From Marthasterias glacialis (lineage: Eukaryota > Echinodermata > Asteroidea > Forcipulatida > Asteriidae): a stretch of 64,000 nucleotides of DNA. A program made the translations under genes and the position numbers. The DNA is taken from assembly GCA_911728455.2 (NCBI GenBank), contig OU452231.1, positions 4,620,236-4,684,235 on the forward strand. Direction: 5' to 3'. The notes beneath the pieces were generated by a model. It saw only the letters and a list, made by a program, of their open reading frames with translations, made no database searches and was not told where the DNA came from. Below are positions 38,576-51,000 of the stretch, in pieces (within the stretch, counting starts at the first letter, position 1; every line of letters starts with the position of its first letter).

Positions 38576-39296
38576 AAGCAGGGAATACGGGGAACCAGTT
38601 AATATATAACCACGCCATACTTGCTAAAAAGAAACCCACATTTGTCCCCATCTTCCAAAACAGCAGTGTATATTAACAAAACAAAGGGTTTTTTTCAAAG
38701 GTAACTTTTGCTTCCTGTTTACCTACTCCCCCCGTCCGTTGGTGTGCAGTTGCTGTTGATTTGCCAGTGGCAAAAATCGCTGTCGCCAATGTACCCACCA
38801 ACTTGTACTGCATCCTATTTGTATTCATCCATCCAATTTATCGTTGTTTTTTAAGAAGTCGTGCATGTGATGTTTTTATCTACTTCAAAAATGGAGACGG
38901 AAAGAAAAAAAAAGAAAAAAAATATGAAAAAAAAAATCTGTGAAGAATAACTCTTAAATATTTGTATGTAACACCACTGATGTTCGTTAGTGTGCATAAC
39001 TCGTTTGCACCCACTGTCAAGATATTGTGATGTTAAGTGATCAAACTGTTACATTGTTACTTGTTAATCGCTGGACCAAGCCTTTTTACCTCACTGGTTA
39101 TTCTTTGCACAGTGTTTTATAGTGTTATGTTTTGTTTTTTTTTCTCCTCGTTTTTTTTTTCTCTTGGCGCCAGTCTGTGCCGTGTTTGTACCAAACGGGA
39201 GGCCTTCCTTTGATGTATGTAACTGCTGGATGACGCTTCTTATCCACATTTTTGCATATCAGTTTTTGTATTTTTAATTAACTTGGACAAACAATA

Positions 39297-39302
39297 ATTA
39301 AA
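39297..39302 (+). promoter_or_regulatory. candidate CtBP polyadenylation signal (ATTAAA)
   Basis: ATTAAA about 720 bases past the CtBP stop, running into an A-rich stretch. It is the best variant signal I could find there; no canonical AATAAA stands out in 38576-39300. Confidence 0.25.
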
Positions 39303-39547
39303 AAAAAAAGAAGAAAAAATAGGGCGGAGCAGTATCAAATGTATTGCATGCTGTAAATTGTAGTTTTATATGAAGAAAAAAAAAAATACCCTATTAGCTT
39401 CACTTGTTTACTCTTTGAAGGAGATGTTGATATTGTTTTGAATTTTTTCATGCGCAGGCAATTTATACTTGTGGTGAAAAAAAGTATGTAAAAGCATCCG
39501 TTGCGTAAATAACGAGAAATTACAAGTTTCAACTTAATGGGAGACCT

Positions 39548-39680
39548 CTGGGGACACTAGGTGGCAGCAGACTTATAAATCGGGGTAATCCCGTTGGTGT
39601 CGAAAATGTGCGCACGCCTCAGAACTACGTAAACAATAGAAAGTTACCTGGCATGTCTGCTGCCACCTAGTGTTCCAAAG
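39548..39680. mobile_element. foldback element with inverted CTCF-like motifs
   Basis: CACTAGGTGGCAGCAG at 39555-39570 and its exact reverse complement at 39657-39672. Each matches the core of the animal CTCF consensus (AG(G/A)(G/T)GGCAG). Lies about 1 kb past the CtBP stop. Confidence 0.75.
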
Positions 39681-39699
39681 TCACACATTGAAGGCATAA

Positions 39700-40745
39700 T
39701 GAGAATAATATGGAAAGGACTTCTCTGTGGCATCTAGTAAAAGATTCTCAAAGTCAGAAAAACTAACTTTATTCCTTTACAATGAAGTCGACTACAAGTA
39801 AGAAATTTGATAATTTGGTTGTTTTTGCTATTCACAACAGGGCATGCTTGTTTCAGATACAAATGTGTGTTCTAAGTGCCCTACTACTGCAATTTCATAA
39901 CACAGTCCATTATTACTTGACAATTAGGTCAAGGCAGGGTTGAGGTAAAGGCAGGGTGTACCTTGGTATTTGGAACCTTACGCTTGTTTCAATCCTAGAT
40001 TATTGTAGATATATCCCATAAAACTAAACTCTACAAATTTTGTGTCAATTGATGCTAGCGTTCTTGAGATATCAGCGAAAATCTGGAGCGGTTATTTCCA
40101 GGCAGAAGGATAAAAAACTGCATCTGTTTTTTATTACGTGAAAAAGGCTTCATGCCTGAAGCCTTTCTTCATGCCTGGAGCCTTTCTCAGATTCAAATAT
40201 TTTATTGAGAAATAACCTCTTTCTCAAAAACTATGTTACTTCAAAGGGAGTCGTTTCTCACAATGTTTTATACTAACAACAGCTCTCCGTTACTCCTTAC
40301 CAAGTAAGTTTTATGTTCATTTATTTTTGGAGTAATCCCCAATAGTATCCCCTGCCTTTAAGTACATGTATAGGAAACACTTGGGCAATTCTCAATTGTA
40401 ATCTTTAAGATTCATCAGCACCACAAAAGCTAACACTTTTTTTTTTTTAATTGACATAGATTTACAGGTGTACTTAAACCAAAAAATATAAGCAGCAAAC
40501 TTCAGAAAGCTCTCCTTATAGATCAAATTGCATAAAACAATTTCAGTATCATGAGAATGTTGTGACACTCGTGGCAACTTTGACTGCCAACTAATGGTTT
40601 AGTAGTGGTGAGTTTAACCACAATGCACCGATATCGGTACTCTGGAATGGCTCCATTCAAACTGTTACTAAAATGCAACAGGTGGTTCTTACCAGGGTTT
40701 GAAGCAAATGCAGGATTGGGCACCAGCTACCGTGTTCATTAGTCG
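39700..40745. other. gene-free stretch past CtBP
   Basis: A small palindromic word set CATGCCTGAAGCC / GCCTTTCTTCATGCC near 40150-40185. No gene recognised. Confidence 0.5.
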
Positions 40746-41110
40746 ACTAGTTTAACTGAGCCATTATGGGGAAGTCATTATGACCAGCTGAAACAAACTA
40801 GTTTAAAAAAAAAAAAATTATTTTATTATTATCTCCAACCAACAGCAGTAAACCGCAAATAACAGGAACGGATTAAAAATGACATACAGATAAATAGAAT
40901 CTTATTTATAAAACAGTTTAACTAAACCATTGTGGGGAAGTCATATGACCAGTCGAAACAAACTAGTTTAACTAAACCATTATAGGAAAGTCCTAAGACC
41001 AGATGAAACAAACTAGTTAAATAAACCATTATGGGGAAGTCCTATGACAAGTTGAAACAAACTAGTTTAACTAAACCATTGTGGGAAAGTCCTATGACAA
41101 GATAAAACAA
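40746..41110 (+). repeat. 51-bp tandem array interrupted by an insert
   Basis: Five units of ACTAGTTTAACTAAACCATT followed by GGGGAAGTCCTATGACCAG and AAACAA. The first unit is broken at about 40800-40918 by the retroposon-like block. Confidence 0.88.
40800..40918 (-). mobile_element. retroposon-like insert within the 51-bp array
   Basis: An A/T run then CCAACCAACAGCAGTAAACC and TAACAGGAACGGATTAAAAA, homologous to 13665-13740. The array unit resumes at AACTAAACC on its far side. Confidence 0.55.
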
Positions 41111-41944
41111 ACCATCATGTGGTAGTTAGTCAACTCTTTACCATCAATAGTATAATCGGAAACCCAACCAGTTAAAAGAGGGGAAAAATCTACTAAAAGA
41201 TTGATTTGACTCTCCTCGTCATGTATCAGAAATGTTTTGTTTTGTTTTGGATTCGTAAATTGGAAGTGAAATATAACCATGGTAACCACTTGTTGACAGG
41301 TAAATCAGACTTTGAGAGTTTGCAACGTCATATCACTTGTGATTGGTTTATATCTGAAATGTGGTACAGTTGAAATTAAAATGATGGTTTTCAAGTTAAA
41401 TTGTTTCCATGTAATGGAGACATTTATTGTCTTTGTTTTTTAACATTCAGGTATAAATTTGGTTACGTAAAGACGTAAAAGAAGAAAAAAAATGTCGACT
41501 TGTTAAATTTTGAGCTTTGTGAACAGCGTACATACTAAATTTTGTTTAAAATTTATTTTTTTGTTAAATCATTTTGTCAAAGATAATATTATTTTCAAGG
41601 GAAAGTGAAACAGTTTAAACTGAATCTAAGAAAGGCATTTCTTGGAAATCTACGCTTATGATAGGGAAAAAAAAGTCTTTTTCAACATTTTCTGTTCCCA
41701 TAAATAGCAGACTGTTTTGGTTTGTATACAAGGTATTCATAACAATTTACATTTCACAAAGAAAAGAAATTCTAAAAACCTTTCAAATTATTTAGCTATT
41801 TTTGTTGAGAAAAGGCTCTATACATCCAACTCTACACTTCAACTCCCAATATTTAAATCCTGTTAAATATCCAACAATCTTCATCTGCTCCTCAAGTACT
41901 AAGTGCGCTCTTGGGTAATTCAATGGAATTGCATTATTTTTTCA

Positions 41945-42570
41945 ATGAGTCGGGTGCTTTTCCTGATGAGGTGGGTGCTTTTCCTGATGAGGCGGGTGCT
42001 TTCTCATTGGACGGGTGCCTTTCCTGATGAGGTGGGTGCTTTTCCTGATGAGGCGGGTGCTTTCTCATTGGATGGGTGCCTTTCCTGATGAGGTGGGTGC
42101 TTTACCTGCTGAGGTTGGGTGCTCTTTCTGATGAGGTGGGTGCTTTTCCTTATGAGGTTGGGTGCTTTTCCTGATGAGGTGGGTGCTTTTCCTGATGAGG
42201 TTGGGTGCTTTTCCTGATGAGGTGGGTGCTTTTCCTTATGAGGCTGGGTGCTTTTCCTGATGAGGCGGGTGCTTTTCCTTATGAGGCTGGGTGCTTTTCC
42301 TGATGAGGTGGGTGCTTTTCCTTATGAGGCTGGGTGCTTTTCCTGATGAGGTGGGTGCTTTTCCTTATGAGGCTGGGTGCTTTTCCCTATGAGGCTGGGT
42401 GCTTTTCCCTATGAGGTTGAGTGCTTTTCCTGATGAGGTGGGTGCTTGTCCTTATGAGGTGGTTGATTTTCCTTAAGGTTAGTGCTTGTCCTTATTGGAT
42501 GAGTGCCTTTTCCATATGAAGTGGGCGTTTTTCCTTACAAGGCGGGCACTTTCCCTTATGAGGTGAGGGC
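41945..42570 (+). repeat. 21-bp minisatellite between CtBP and PUS1
   Basis: About 28 units of GATGAGGTGGGTGCTTTTCC + T with variants (TATGAGGCTGGGTGC, TCATTGGACGGGTGC). Higher-order pairing of GTGGG and GCTGGG units is visible in 42130-42400. Confidence 0.93.
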
Positions 42571-42599
42571 TTTCTCTTTTAAAGTGGGTTGCTCTTTAA

Positions 42600-45580
42600 T
42601 GGTACATGATAATCCTTGTAAGGTGGTTGCAATTTCATTGGAGTTGTTAAGGCACTCGTGGATTTTTGAACCAAAGAACGGGAGTATTTTTGTGAATTCT
42701 TGGTGTCGCGTTTCAGTCTTCAACAGCAAGGAATGGATCATCCCAAAAAAATAATGGGTTTTAGTGTGACACCAAAAGTGAGTTGATATCTGGTACTTTC
42801 CTGCAAAAATGAAGCCAAGTTGTTTTGTTCCTTCTGCTGCACCATTGTGTAATTAATAACTCTTGACAGAGGTAGACTCTTCAAAGACAAAGTAGCTCTT
42901 TATATTAGTATCTTAGCTTGTATCAAAGCCTCGTACGTTTAGATAAGAAAACAAGAAATGGTTGAGCACAACTGTAGATGGGTTTGAACATGGGAAAATC
43001 ATCCTAGTTCATAAAGGAAGACTTATAACTCTTTTTCGTTGACTGTGCTCTTCCTCATGAGTTGTACATAAAGTTACATTTTATGAAACTGGTCGTCTGA
43101 CACTGAGGGCCTATTTTCATCACGCTGTTTTTCCATTAGTTAATGCTTATCTAAGTAACAAAAGAACTTTGCGGGCCATACACAAGCAATGTACATTACA
43201 TCATATTTTGGGTGATGAGTTGGTCCGGTTCTGTGACAAGCATAATCTTCTAAAAGAAAACGAGTGGGTAACCAGTCGATACAGTACCTCACATGGTATT
43301 TTGGCTGGTACCCTTTTTGCTGATAAGCAAAGTTGCTTTGTGCTAGGCAATTTTTTCTTAAGCAACTCTTTGAAATTTAGCCTAGATCTTAGGCCTTCAA
43401 CTTAATGCAGACAGCTTTTAACTGGGTTGAAACTACGATATCTATTTTTTTGAGGATAAGGAAACCCAGAGCTGCCAGAGCTGCCTTGCGGTATTTCCTT
43501 TAATATTTATTTGACAAGAATCCTATCTTGTGAGAGAATGGTGTGAGATGGTTACCTTGGAATAAGAGAATGTTTGAAGTGTAATGTCGTATTACAGGCA
43601 AACCAAAGATAAGAACACTCTTACAATGCACGTACGTATTTTGGTTTTATTACAGCACTGAATCTCACTGTACTGGTTGTCTGCTGGGCCTTTCTTACAC
43701 TGAAGCTAGTTCCCTGCATGGGAAACACAAATGACTATCATCCTTCATTTACTAAACAGGCACCAGACTAACTCTCCCTTCCAGCCTCTGTTTCATTGGG
43801 CTATGGCTGAGTTAAGGGCTTTATCGGTGGCTATGGCCAGATTGCTAAAAAGGCCTGTTCTTAATAGTCAAAGCCGCTTGATGGTGGGGGGGGGGGCTTG
43901 GAGCACAGAGGGGAGGCATTGCTTTTCAGTGGGGGGGGGGGGGCGTGTTTTTAATGAATTTCATGTATGTAGATTTTGTTCATGGGGTACTGGAAAATTG
44001 GTGGGGGGGGGGGCATGTGGCCCTAGGCCCCCCCCCAGGCTATGCTGCTGTCCTGTACTCAATGTAAGGAAATTCTTTGACAGAAATAATATAAGATGGT
44101 CGTATGAATCACTACACGTCATCATATACCGACAAAGTAAAATTCTTTCAATCTTTCCGAGTGAACTATCAATGACCATCATTACCAATCATAAGATGCC
44201 AAACTAGCTCCTCTGCCCCGTGTTTTAGCGATAAACAAGTGTCTTTTTTGAAATGCCTGTATGATTACACAGTGTTTGTTATCTCATCGTGTGTGATTTG
44301 AATTTATCAGTGGGCAGAGCTGCCCCTCCCCCCAATTTCATGGCTCCACTTGACATGAGTCGAGAGTACCATGCTGATGGTCACCAGGGTTACTGCCAAA
44401 TTTCTGCACAAGCTGTGTTAGCGAAGAATGCCTAGTGAGCAAGCAAACGTTATTTGCTTGCTTGTGAAATATACAACATTAAAGGAGCATACCGGTTGAC
44501 CGTTTCAGTAATATAGAATCGTAGAAAATAACTTTTAGATGGTGGCTGTAAAAAAAAGAAGAAAAAAAAAGATCATCAAAATGTCACGTAATTGACGAGA
44601 AATGTTCGGAAAAACATGAGGTCAAAGGTCAGGGTATATGCGTTGCCAGACTGGTGCTGTTTATGTATATATTATAACTGTGGCGAGGCATGATGTCTGC
44701 ATATCCATCCAGCGCAAAGTCATGTGTAAACAACTGCAATATACGCAACGTAGGTCAGTACAATCTCTAGTACACAGAACTGTATTTCCTTTGTTCCCTC
44801 GATGAAAAGGTCTGATGCCAAAAACCCAAAAGATGGTAAAACCAAAAGTGAAAAAAGTCCCAAAAGCTTGATAAATCTGAAGGTGATAAAGGTACTTGCA
44901 AAGCTCGGAGCAGGCAGGCCCTTTCTCTTCTTCACAGATGGTCCAGCCTCTCTGTGGTCCAACCATCCGAGAACGATAGACCTGCTGGTTGTTGTACACA
45001 GATAACAGTCCCGCATACAGCGTTGGTCCCTACTACATAATGTGTTAACAGCTAGGTGTACAAACTAAAAACCCTTTATGACAAAACGTACTCGGTGGTC
45101 TGGCTCTCTACCCCTCCTACATGTCCATAAGCTCCCAGAGCTCTACAATCCGGGACAAAATTCACTGGGACACCCCCGTACCCCCAGTTTAATGTTGAAC
45201 ACTTTCATGTCTATCATATCAGCAAACCAAGCATTGATCACTTCTGATTGAGCGCTTGTCGCATCTTGACATCATTGAACCGGGGGGGGGGGGGGGGGGG
45301 TGCTGTTAACACGGTCCCAACAATTTTGCCCGTGATTGTAGCTAGCTAGTTCTTGCCTCCAGAGTTTATGCCTTTAAAGATTATGTGATTTATCCGAACC
45401 TAAAATCCAGTTCCGATAAATCACGTGACCTTAATTTTGTGAAAATTGCTCAAAAGCGGCCAAATTTGATGGGTTTATTTCAGAACCCATTCTACTCCTT
45501 AAAGACCTCTACATTCATGTTTGGGTCTACATTGTAGCCCAATTTGTAGCTTACTATAGCATAACAAAGCCGGTGTGTAC
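42600..45580. other. gene-free stretch with G and C runs
   Basis: Runs of G near 43888, 43931, 44003 and 45282-45300 and C near 44029. A weak family-G-like remnant at about 43300-43385 (CTTAAGCAACTCTTTGAAAT). Unrecognised frames at 43731-44207 and 44661-45016. Confidence 0.5.
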
Positions 45581-45586
45581 CTTTAA

Positions 45587-45778
45587 GTTTAGTCTTGGTG
45601 CTCGACCTTCTTGTTTTGTTTTGTCACAATTTTCCCCGCATGAGGGCGCTTTCATCCATGAACTGCTTTCGTGGATGTTAGTTTTCGTGAACTGCTTTCC
45701 TGGTTCGTGGATGGTAGCATCCTCTTGTGGAGAAAATTGTGACAAAACAAAATGAGGTGGTCTTGCACTAAGACTACG
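45587..45778. mobile_element. TTAA-flanked foldback MITE, family D
   Basis: TTAA at 45583-45586 and 45779-45782. Arms of about 60 bp: TAGTCTTGGTGC ... TTTTGTCACAATTTTC face GAAAATTGTGACAAAA ... GCACTAAGACTA. 192 bp. Confidence 0.9.
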
Positions 45779-45943
45779 TTAAGTTTGGATTTTTCTGCAT
45801 GTACCATAAGAACTGGTTTTTTTTTTCATTTTTTTTTTTAATACATTCAGCAGAGTCGTGATATTTGGCCCCGATGAGTTTGAGTTCAAAAGCCTTTATC
45901 GGGGTTTTATTTTGTTTTTATTTCGTAAATACAAATCTTCCAG

Positions 45944-46043
45944 GTATGCTGAAAAGAAACATAAGCTGGCACCAATTCCATACCGAGAATCAGTGTTAAT
46001 ATTTCACTTGCGTATCAAGGAACCAGAACATACTGTGTTAAAG
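45944..46043 (+). other. exon-like 100-nt segment, unknown
   Basis: Flanked by AATCTTCCAG and AAAG|GTTTGT, reading YAEKKHKLAPIPYRESVLIF and IKEPEHTVLK in an open frame. It has no recognised partner exon. May be a remnant or chance. Confidence 0.2.
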
Positions 46044-47280
46044 GTTTGTGCCATGTCTCTTGTAAATCAAGAAGAAGAAAAAAGGAGTGGTTAATCTTAT
46101 TTGCCAAGACAGATGTCGTACAAGTTTTTGTTATTTTCTGTTAACCTAAATGGTTACATTTGAGGAGCTTCTGTCTTATGTCAGCGACTTGCAAGATTTT
46201 GCGGGTATCAGTGTGTATAGATTTTGCTATTGGCACAGATGTAACATCTGTATGTACTGTGTATAAAATTGAAAAAACAAAGACTATTTCTGGGTTCTTG
46301 TATTTACATGTACAAGAAGGGGGGTACATGTTTTCTGTGAATTATGAACACAAAAACGTTGATTGAAATCACACTATAACCACGTGTACAAAATGATCGT
46401 GTCTTCAATTGTTGAAACTGTGTTTACTTTTTTTATTGTTTGTTACAGAAAGGCTTGAGATATTTACAGCATCAAATGTGTTGATGTTCTTCAGAGAATT
46501 CAAAGAATTATAAGGCCAATGATTATTGTTGATATGTGCTTCTGAAACTGTTATTAAACCAGGTATTATGCCATATAAACATGCTCAAGATTCCTTCATT
46601 CTTAGGCTGTGTCATTTCGTCGTTTGTCCGATAAAAGGATGTGACGACAAGTTCCCCGTAAAAGATGTGAAAATTCAAGAAAAGTGAGTGGGAAAGTTTG
46701 ATCAATTTTTTTGCCACTTCAAAAGTTTTTATAGGAAGTTTAAAGTCTGAACATGTCTTTGGGTTAATTCCAGCAACAAAAAATGTGACAATAATGCCAT
46801 ATTTTTCATGTTAGGGACGATTTTATTGCTTACTTCCTTCTAATACTGGGACGAAATACTTTATGAGCCCGGAAAAAGGGTGTAAGGCCTTACGCCCTTT
46901 TACCAGGCACACAACGATTTGTAGTTTTAACCTGCCCTAAAACCCTTTCCCCAGATTTGCCCGATTATTTGATGGATTTAAACCAACCATGATGAGCACC
47001 AAGCCAGTAACGTCTTTGGGTTGCATCACCCAATTTTTTTGCCGAGGACCAACAAATTTAGAATGTTTTCTCTCAATGAATTTTGACTGATGATGTTTCA
47101 AAACAGAAAAAAGAAAAAGTAAGAAAAATTGAATACTTTTGCGTATGCCATGCACAACGTGATACTTTTTTAGGGGAAGAGGCAGTTGTGTTTGTCTCAC
47201 AACAAATTAATTTACTGTTCTTAGCTGTGCTGTGAAGAGACTTGCATTTATATCTTGCCATGTCTTGTTTCTACTCATTG

Positions 47281-47400
47281 GGGCAGGTTTCTATCTCTTC
47301 AAAAAGTACCCCACACCTCAAGTGGCCTTTGGGCCTTGTGAGGGCGAATTGCATAAAAATATATATAAAAAAAAAAATATAAAAAAAAAGAACATTCTTT
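47281..47400 (+). mobile_element. SINE 3' tail fragment
   Basis: CCCCACACCTCAAGTGGCCT and GGCCTTGTGAGGGCGAATTG then an A-rich tail, matching the end of the SINE at 50655-50995. Confidence 0.6.
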
Positions 47401-47512
47401 GTCCATAGCTTCTGGTAACGTATGAAATGTCGGGCCCGACAATAACTCATTTAAACTTTTAACTTTGTTTTAACAACTATTACTAATTTTTGACCTTTTT
47501 TTTTCCGTTCAG

Positions 47513-47832
47513 TATCTCAAATGAAAATTTATAACTAGCTCTCTCATATTGAAACCTTTTTTGACCCAGCAATTGGGGGAAAAATCTGGAGATGCAACTT
47601 GTGGAGTTAAATAAAGTAACGTTTAGGTTTTTCTCAGTCAGAGATGTGAGCTCATGTGATGTGCTGGAGATTTCAGTTATCTCAAATGAAAGTTTATAAC
47701 TAGCTCTCTAATTTTGAAACCATTTTTTTTTAACCGTTAATTTGGCGAAAAATCAGAAGATGCAACCTGTAAAATCGCTTTTAGGTTTTCTCAATCTGAG
47801 ATGTGAGCTCAGGTGAAGTGCTGGAGATTTCC
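47513..47832. repeat. 165-bp tandem duplication across the PUS1 stop codon
   Basis: TATCTCAAATGAAA...ATAACTAGCTCTCT, AGATGCAAC, GAGATGTGAGCTCA and GTGCTGGAGATTTC occur in both 47513-47677 and 47678-47832. The upper copy holds the last 52 coding bases and stop of PUS1; the lower is now 3' UTR. Confidence 0.92.
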
Positions 47833-48092
47833 GCAGCAGGGCTGCTCGGTGTGTCTTGACTGCATTTCACATCTTCAACACCCTGTAGAATCACTTCTGA
47901 TGAAGATGAGGTCTCGTTATCGGACTTTGATGTGTCTTCTGGGCCACCATCCTGCTTTGAATCGTGCTGTTGAGTGGTTGTTGATGTCACTTCCGGTCCA
48001 CCGTCAGCCTCCTTTGTTGAGTGACTAGACGTTGAACCATCGGGATGGGTTTTGTTGTTTTCTGTGTTGTGGCTTGATACACTCAATCGATC
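47781..48092 (-). CDS. PUS1: PUS1 terminal coding exon 11, acidic tail
   Basis: Acceptor CTCGTAG, 103 codons and TAA. Low-complexity tail rich in Ser, Thr, Glu and Asp with repeated DGGPE words; no conserved domain. The final 52 bases lie in a 165-bp tandem duplication that continues into the 3' UTR. I saw no canonical poly(A) signal in the following 300 bases. Confidence 0.85.
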   Translation of the reverse strand, partial: DRLSVSSHNTENNKTHPDGSTSSHSTKEADGGPEVTSTTTQQHDSKQDGGPEDTSKSDNETSSSSEVILQGVEDVKCSQDTPSSPAAEISSTSPELTSQIEKT

Positions 48093-51000
48093 CTACGAGT
48101 ATAAATGTACGTAGAAGCAAGATTTACACATTTCTTTAGTACCCGATAAAATAGGAGTGTGAAAACTGAACTGTTGTGTACATGATACTCAAGAGAAATG
48201 GAGGGAATTTTTCCTTTGATGGGGTGGGGGTTGGGGAGGCAGGTTCTGTTGTAAAAATCTCGATATTAAAACATGTCTGGAGTGTCTTTAGTAATGACTA
48301 AATGCCCTCCTGAGCAGTCATTATAATGGATGTTTATACCAACCTTAGCCTCCCTCCCACTGTTTTGACCCTGTGTCTGGAGGGTCTTTAGTATTGACTA
48401 AATGTCCTCCTGAGCAGTCATTATAACGGATCTTTATACCAACCTTAGCCTCCCTCCTACTGTTCTCCATATCTCTAGCTGCCTCTCTCATTGGGTTAAT
48501 TGGACCGATGACATCATATGTGTGAAGTGTAAGCGTAGTTAACCACTGCATCATTCTAGTTTTTACTTGGAATTAAGGCAAACATCTTACAAAAAGTCAC
48601 CACAAAAACTAACACTGAAACAACATGTTACATGTATTGCTTCCAGTAGTGAGTTTTGTAGGAACAAATCCATGGAAACAAAACAACCTCTGAGATTGTA
48701 TGGTTTGATCAAGATTTAAAAAGGGGACTCAAAGGTCGAATTGAGTTTTGTAATGAACTTATTTTCCAATAGATAGAGTCCATCTTAAAGTGGAAAACAA
48801 AGTACAAATCTTTAATCTCATTTTAAAATGGTGTAAAATGCCATTGTATTTGATACTCTTCCGGCGCCAAATATGTCAACATCCAATGGTGCCACATTTC
48901 GTCTGCAAAATTTTTTGTATGGGAAATATTTTAGTTCATTCCTGAATTTCCATGATAATTAATGTGTTGAATATACAGGCCCATTTTTAATTTAGTTTTG
49001 AATTTTGCTCTGAAAGAGTACCAAATAAAATGACATGAATATTTACACCATTTTAACATAAAAATAGAGAGATTTTTCCCGCCATTAGGACTCCATTTAT
49101 TGGAAAATGAGTGCATCGCAAAACTGAATTTGACCTAAGAGTCCCTTTTGAAGTGAATTAGCAAATGTCATTATCAAAAAAAGGATAAATACAGTTAAAA
49201 GAATTCGACTGTTTTTCCGTTCTTTTTTATAGCATATTGTAATTATAATAATAATAATTTGGGAGGCTAATCATCCTTACTTGACAGCTGAGAAGCTGAA
49301 TTGCGAAGGACGCGGCTACACGTGTTCGAGCTTCACGCATTCAAGGGCGCCTTTGGCAGCCAGCCACATCAACCCATATACGACCACAGAGAACAGCCTG
49401 AGACCGAGGGTGTTCGGTTTTTCCGGAGGGAGGAAAACCTGATGGCCCAGAGAAAAAACCCTCGTGGCACAAGAGAGAACCAACACACAAATGTACTCAC
49501 ATATGGCCTGAGCCGGGAATCGAACCATGGCCCTAAAGTGAGAGGCAAGTGCTTTACGCACTAGCAACCCATGCCACCCATATTCTTAAGGCATAATGCA
49601 CTGGATCCAGACAAATTAATAATTATTTTTGAGTTTACACTTTCAACCAGTTATCTGAATCGTCATTTGAGAATGAGATTGAAGTTGAAATTCTCAAATC
49701 ATCAGCTCAAGACACAGCCACTTTATGTCGTGAGGGAAAGTCATAATAGACTGATATATAAAAGGATACGATCGTTGCTGTTTCTCCGTGTTTATGATGG
49801 TTGGATAGATCTGCTCTCGCTTGAAAGCTTCCACTCTGTCCTGTGAAACGAAATTGTGAAAACAACATCTGAAATCTTATCGTCGTCTTTCCTGCATTTA
49901 AGTTTCATCAGCTCTGTGGACTGCAGTCCTCTGGATACTTTTTAAAAGATTCTTATAAAAATGACAAATGGATGTTTGATGGACGGTTATTTTTAGGATG
50001 GCAAGAGGGTAGAGGTACCTGACACTCGTCCCATGTGAGTGGTTCGTGCATTCCATCATTGCCCCATCGTCTGCTGTATGCTTCATAGTGAACCTAAGAT
50101 CATTAAATAAAAGGTTTTAGACAAAGAGGCTGTACATGTACATAGTGACAGACAACTATTTATTGGAAGAGGCGTGGGGTGGAAAAGGCGTGGGGTGGGC
50201 GGATACTACCCAAGTACAAAGCTTGATGGCGTGTCGTGGCCGAGCGGATAAGATCACAGGACTCAAGCTCTGGTGTTTCTGATCAGCAGAGTGTGGGTTC
50301 GAGTCCCGGTCGTGATACTTGTGTCCTTAAGCAAGACACTTAACCATTATTGCTGCGTCCTTCAGATGGGACGTAAAGCCGTTGGTCCCGTGTGTTGTGT
50401 AACGTACGTAAAAGAACCCAGTGACACTTATTGCAAAGAGAAGGGGTTCGCCCGGTGTTCCTGGTTGCCCGGTGTTCTATAAAACAAATATATTCAATGC
50501 ATTTGATTCGTGCATTATTGCAGAGTATAATCACTCGGTGAAATCTGGACTATTCCATTTCACTCAGCTTCGCCTCGTGAAATGGAATAGTCCAGATTTC
50601 ACCTTGTGCTCATATACTGCAATAATGCACTACATGCACTCAATATTTGTATAATGTGGCAGAGTGGTTAGTGCATAGGACTCAAGCTCTGGTGGCTGAG
50701 TCATCGGAGTGTGGGTTCGAGTCCCGGTCTTGACACTTGTGTCCTTAAGCAAGGCACTTAACCATAACTGCTCCGTAAAAGTTGGGGGAGGTAGAGCCTT
50801 CTGCTCTATCAGCCAGGCTTCTGATGGACGATACCCAAGCCTACATCCTTACGGACTGTAAAGGGGGTTACCCTGTTTCAGCCCCAGGAGTAGGTGGCAT
50901 CGGCCCCTTGGAAAAAAATGGTTGATTTGTAGCCCACACCTCGAGTGGCTTACTGGCCTTGTGTGTCTGGCGACTTCCATAAAAAAAAATAAAAATAAAA

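Noticed and set aside
41903-42570. CRISPR-like array
   Set aside because: Units are contiguous 21-bp tandem repeats without spacers, in an animal genome.
44661-45016. Hydrophobic minus-strand ORFs as a membrane protein
   Set aside because: Two overlapping frames of similar length, neither with a family signature; hydrophobicity follows from T-rich sequence.
50228-50310. Functional tRNA-Leu(CAA) gene
   Set aside because: The acceptor stem does not close well, the same head recurs in several SINE copies with bodies, and no terminator follows directly.
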